NCBI RefSeq assembly: GCF_001411805.1
Contig: NZ_CP007212.1
Coordinates: forward strand, 1,240,001-1,304,000
Length of the DNA stretch: 64,000 nucleotides
DNA from: Burkholderia plantarii
GTDB taxonomy: Bacteria > Pseudomonadota > Gammaproteobacteria > Burkholderiales > Burkholderiaceae
Reading direction: 5' to 3'
How positions within the stretch are numbered: the stretch's first letter is position 1; each line of letters opens with the position of its first letter. Below the pieces are notes generated by a model, which worked only from the letters and a program-made list of their open reading frames with translations, was not told the DNA's origin and did no database searches. Below are positions 61,870 to 64,000 of the stretch, piece after piece. A program made the position numbers and the translations under genes.

Positions 61870-63177
61870 TCAGCGGTTGACGAGCTGCTTCGGATAGGCG
61901 AGCGCGAGCGCGCAGCCCACCAGCATGCAGGCCGCGAAGCCGTAGAGCCCGGCGCTCTGCGAATGGAACGTGTCGCGCAGCCAGCCGATGAAGTAGGTGC
62001 TGCCGAAGCCGCCGAGGTTGGCAAGCGAGCAGGCGAACGCGATCCCGCCCGCGGCGGCCGCGCCCTTCAGGAACATCGACGGCAGCGACCAGACCACCGG
62101 CATCGCGGCGGCGGCGCCCGCGTTGATCAGCGAGAACAGCAGCAGCGTCATCAGCGTGCCGTGCGGCGCGCCGGCGGCGGCCACCAGCGCGACCGCCGCG
62201 ATCGCGAACGGCACCACGATGTGCCAGCGGCGCTCGCGCGTGCGGTCCGAACTCGCGCCGCAATAGAGCGTGGCGAGCACCGCGGCCGCGTTCGGGATCA
62301 CCATCAGCCAGCCGATCTGGTAGGCGTCCTTCACGCCCGTGTCGCGCAGGATGGTGGGCAGCCAGAAGCTCACCGCGTAGAGCCCGAGCAGCACGCACAG
62401 GTCGATCATGCCGAGCGCCCACACCTTCGGGTCGCTGAACGCGCGCGCGAGCGCGTGGCTCTTGTTGTCGGCCGGATCGCCGTCGAGGTTCGCGCGCAGC
62501 GTCTGCTTCTCGGCGGCGTCGAGCCACGCGGCGGTCTCGATCGAATTCGGCAGCCAGCGCAGCACCGCGAAGCCGAGCACGATCGACGGCAGCGCCTCGA
62601 GCAGGAACAGCCACTGCCAGCCGCCCAGCCCGTGCAGGCCGTCGAACGCGCGCATGATCCAGCCCGAGATCGGGCTGCCCACCATGCTCGACAGCGGCAG
62701 CCCCACCATGAACAGCGCCACGATGCGCGCGCGGCGCGCGTCGGGATACCACTGCGTCAGGTACAGCAGCACGCCGGGCAGGAAGCCGGCCTCGGCCGCG
62801 CCGAGCAGGAAGCGCACGACGTAGAACTGCATCGGTGTCTTCACGAACAGCGTGGCGCCCGAGAGGATGCCCCAGGTGATCATGATGCGCGCGATCCAGA
62901 GCTTGGCGCCCACGCGCTGCAGCACCAGATTGCTCGGCACCTCGAACAGGATGTAGCCGGCGAAGAACAGGCCCGCGCCGAGCCCGTAGATCGAGTCGCT
63001 GAACTTCAACGCGTCGAGCATCTGCAGCTTCGCGAGGCCGATGTTGATCCGGTCCAGGTAGGCGGCGAAGTAGCAGAGGCAGAAGATCGTGACGAGACGG
63101 ATCGTGACCTTGCGGTACAGCGCCTGCTGTTGTGCCGGTGCGGCCGGCAGGGCCGCGTTCGGATGAGTCGTTGACAT
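61870..63177 (-). CDS. MFS transporter, anion:cation symporter (HpaX/phthalate-permease-like)
   Basis: The 435-residue permease has twelve helices with ACS-family features: FCLCYFAAYLDRINIGLAKL in helix 1, YILFEVPSNLVLQRVGAKLW between helices 2 and 3, RFLLGAAEAGFLPGVLLYLTQWYP and FMVGLPLSSMVGSPISGWIM. These carriers import carboxylates such as 4-hydroxyphenylacetate, phthalate or tartrate. The ATG at 63177 begins the cytoplasmic N terminus. It is divergent from a MarR gene across a 512-base region with repeated operator-like motifs, implying MarR control and aromatic/carboxylate induction. Confidence 0.9.
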   Translation of the reverse strand: MSTTHPNAALPAAPAQQQALYRKVTIRLVTIFCLCYFAAYLDRINIGLAKLQMLDALKFSDSIYGLGAGLFFAGYILFEVPSNLVLQRVGAKLWIARIMITWGILSGATLFVKTPMQFYVVRFLLGAAEAGFLPGVLLYLTQWYPDARRARIVALFMVGLPLSSMVGSPISGWIMRAFDGLHGLGGWQWLFLLEALPSIVLGFAVLRWLPNSIETAAWLDAAEKQTLRANLDGDPADNKSHALARAFSDPKVWALGMIDLCVLLGLYAVSFWLPTILRDTGVKDAYQIGWLMVIPNAAAVLATLYCGASSDRTRERRWHIVVPFAIAAVALVAAAGAPHGTLMTLLLFSLINAGAAAAMPVVWSLPSMFLKGAAAAGGIAFACSLANLGGFGSTYFIGWLRDTFHSQSAGLYGFAACMLVGCALALAYPKQLVNR

Positions 63178-63279
63178 GGGACTGCCCCTGTTCGGATGGG
63201 TGGGGTTGGGTGGAAGCCGGCCGCCGCGATCGGGTGCGCGGCGGCGCCCGGTAGTCTGTATATCACGCCATTTAATGAG

Positions 63280-63309
63280 CGTACACACTATAAAATTGTC
63301 GAGTGTACG
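63280..63309. promoter_or_regulatory. operator-like inverted repeat, copy 1
   Basis: CGTACAC (63280-63286) is inverted as GTGTACG (63303-63309) with AATTGTCGAG between. The element overlaps the likely MFS promoter. Two more copies of the motif lie toward the MarR gene. Confidence 0.5.
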
Positions 63310-63458
63310 AAGCTCGAAAAGTGTCCCGCCGAAACCCGTCGTGCGGGTGGAATCCATTGTTTCACTAGGGGTTTCCATGAGGATCGGGAACGGTGCGTGC
63401 GGGTCCCGCGGGCCGGCATCGTCGCACTCGAATAGTGCGGATTCGCATGAAAATGAAG

Positions 63459-63481
63459 CGTACACATCATGAATTGTCGAG
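63459..63481. promoter_or_regulatory. operator-like motif, copy 2
   Basis: CGTACAC (63459-63465), six bases, then AATTGTCGAG (63472-63481), the same arrangement as copy 1 (seven-base gap there). Confidence 0.45.
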
Positions 63482-63633
63482 GCTTCACGTCATGCATCTT
63501 CCGTGCCCGCGCGGCGGCCGCCGGCGCGCGCGCGAGGCTTGCCGGACGAGGTGCGAGGCGGGGCGCGAGGCAGGGTTCGAGTCGTCCCTTGATCTGGTCG
63601 CGACGGCGCGCGGGAAGCTCGCGGAGCGCAAAA

Positions 63634-63648
63634 GTCGAGGGTGTACAC
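63634..63648. promoter_or_regulatory. operator-like motif, copy 3
   Basis: GTCGAGG followed by GTGTACAC (63641-63648) repeats the GTCGAG/GTGTAC half of copy 1. It is 42 bases before the MarR start and would suit autoregulation. Confidence 0.4.
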
Positions 63649-63689
63649 TGCGTGTCTTTCGATTCCGGGCCGTCGGGCCGCCGCCGTTC

Positions 63690-64000
63690 ATGCCGTCCTC
63701 CAAAGATTCCTACGACTTTCACGACCAGATCGGCCACCTGCTGCGGCGCGCCTACCAGCGTCACGTCGCGATCTTCCAGGAGGCGATCCCCGATTCCGAC
63801 CTGACCGCCGCGCAGTTCGTCACGCTTTGCACCGTCAAGGAAAAGAAGGGCTGCTCGCTGAACGACATCGTCAAGACCACCGCGATCGACCAGGCCACCA
63901 TCCGCGGCGTGGTGGAGCGGCTCAAGGCGCGCTCGCTGGTGGAAGTGCTGCCCGATCCGAGCGACGGCCGCAAGCTGGTGGTGCGCGCGAGCGCGGCCGG
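63690..64000 (+). CDS. MarR-family transcriptional regulator (partial, runs off the window)
   Basis: The visible ~103 residues show the MarR winged-helix core: DFHDQIGHLLRRAYQRHVAI, LTAAQFVTLCTVKEKKGCSL, DIVKTTAIDQATIRGVVERL recognition helix and the wing LVEVLPDPSDGRKLVV. The ATG at 63690 places the first helix correctly. HpaR/NicR-type MarR proteins repress catabolic genes for aromatic or pyridine acids, which fits the divergent permease. The C-terminal end is outside the window. Confidence 0.88.
   Translation, partial: MPSSKDSYDFHDQIGHLLRRAYQRHVAIFQEAIPDSDLTAAQFVTLCTVKEKKGCSLNDIVKTTAIDQATIRGVVERLKARSLVEVLPDPSDGRKLVVRASAA

Larger units (their letters stand above)
63178..63689. other. 512-bp divergent MFS/MarR intergenic region
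   Basis: Contains three related GTCGAG/GTACAC motifs (63280-63309, 63459-63481, 63634-63648), two of them in AT-rich patches likely to be promoters. No gene is recognised; frames such as 63288-63764 minus are motif-free. Confidence 0.5.

Noticed and set aside
1..64000. CRISPR arrays, tRNA/rRNA genes, insertion sequences, integrases
   Set aside because: Looked for repeat-spacer patterns, tRNA-like cloverleafs and transposase motifs by eye; none convincing. A tRNA scan would be decisive.

Overview
The window is high-GC DNA (roughly 68-70% by eye) with dense, short-spaced genes and porin, DUF4148, CHRD and TetR families typical of Burkholderiales. It reads as a Burkholderia chromosome segment. 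A plant-associated species of the gladioli/glumae/plantarii type is my guess, because one secreted-protein candidate lies behind a perfect TTCG-N16-TTCG (hrp_II-type) box. No rRNA, tRNA, CRISPR array, integrase or transposase was recognised. Species assignment is inference.

Layout. 0-3 kb: a LuxR-type quorum-sensing regulator without a partner synthase, convergent with a stand-alone protein resembling the C-terminal half of pyruvate dehydrogenase E1 (AceE) but lacking its ThDP-binding half and catalytic His motif; then a glutathione S-transferase behind a perfect 38-bp palindrome. 3.2-4.5 kb: an isolated endolysin (GH108)/holin pair. 4.6-7.2 kb: feoA-feoB plus a Cys/His-rich FeoB-associated membrane protein, with a Fur-like box. 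7.3-10.4 kb: a complete siaABCD-type phosphatase/kinase/antagonist/diguanylate cyclase operon. 10.9-14.6 kb: a small hypothetical gene, a methyltransferase with a regulatory domain, and a repeat-containing secreted/membrane protein of unknown function. 14.7-18.9 kb: a TetR regulator, DMT and MFS transporters, and a prolyl-tRNA editing protein. 18.9-21.5 kb: a decayed patch in which a truncated aspartase and a broken MFS gene flank the hrp_II-box gene. 21.7-27.6 kb: an RND efflux operon. 28.3-32.3 kb: catalase, cyclopropane-fatty-acid synthase and CDP-diacylglycerol diphosphatase.

32.4-40.0 kb is a minus-strand series: TIGR03118-like lipoprotein, ECF sigma factor, two paralogous anti-sigma-like proteins, CHRD protein, cytochrome b561 and a processive glycosyltransferase. 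This looks like one envelope-stress module. 40.3-48.3 kb: a DUF3455 protein, GNAT, PRC-barrel protein, a frameshifted ferritin-like protein, the Ku/LigD non-homologous end-joining pair with in-frame minisatellites in LigD, and a TetR regulator. 48.5-55 kb: VOC protein, O-methyltransferase, YghU-type GST, MDR oxidoreductase with a coupled 24-codon upstream ORF, and mmsA divergent from a LysR gene. 55-64 kb: a mechanosensitive channel, a LysR gene, a DUF4148 protein, a porin, and an MFS permease divergent from a MarR gene that runs off the end. The MarR/MFS intergenic region carries three copies of a GTCGAG/GTACAC motif.

Functionally the window mixes stress defence (catalase, Cfa, NHEJ, GSTs, RND efflux, ECF module), iron uptake, surface/biofilm control (Sia, GT2) and a few host-interaction candidates. 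Coordinates of starts were chosen from homology, signal peptides and Shine-Dalgarno sequences. Homology statements come from memory of the families; no searches were run.
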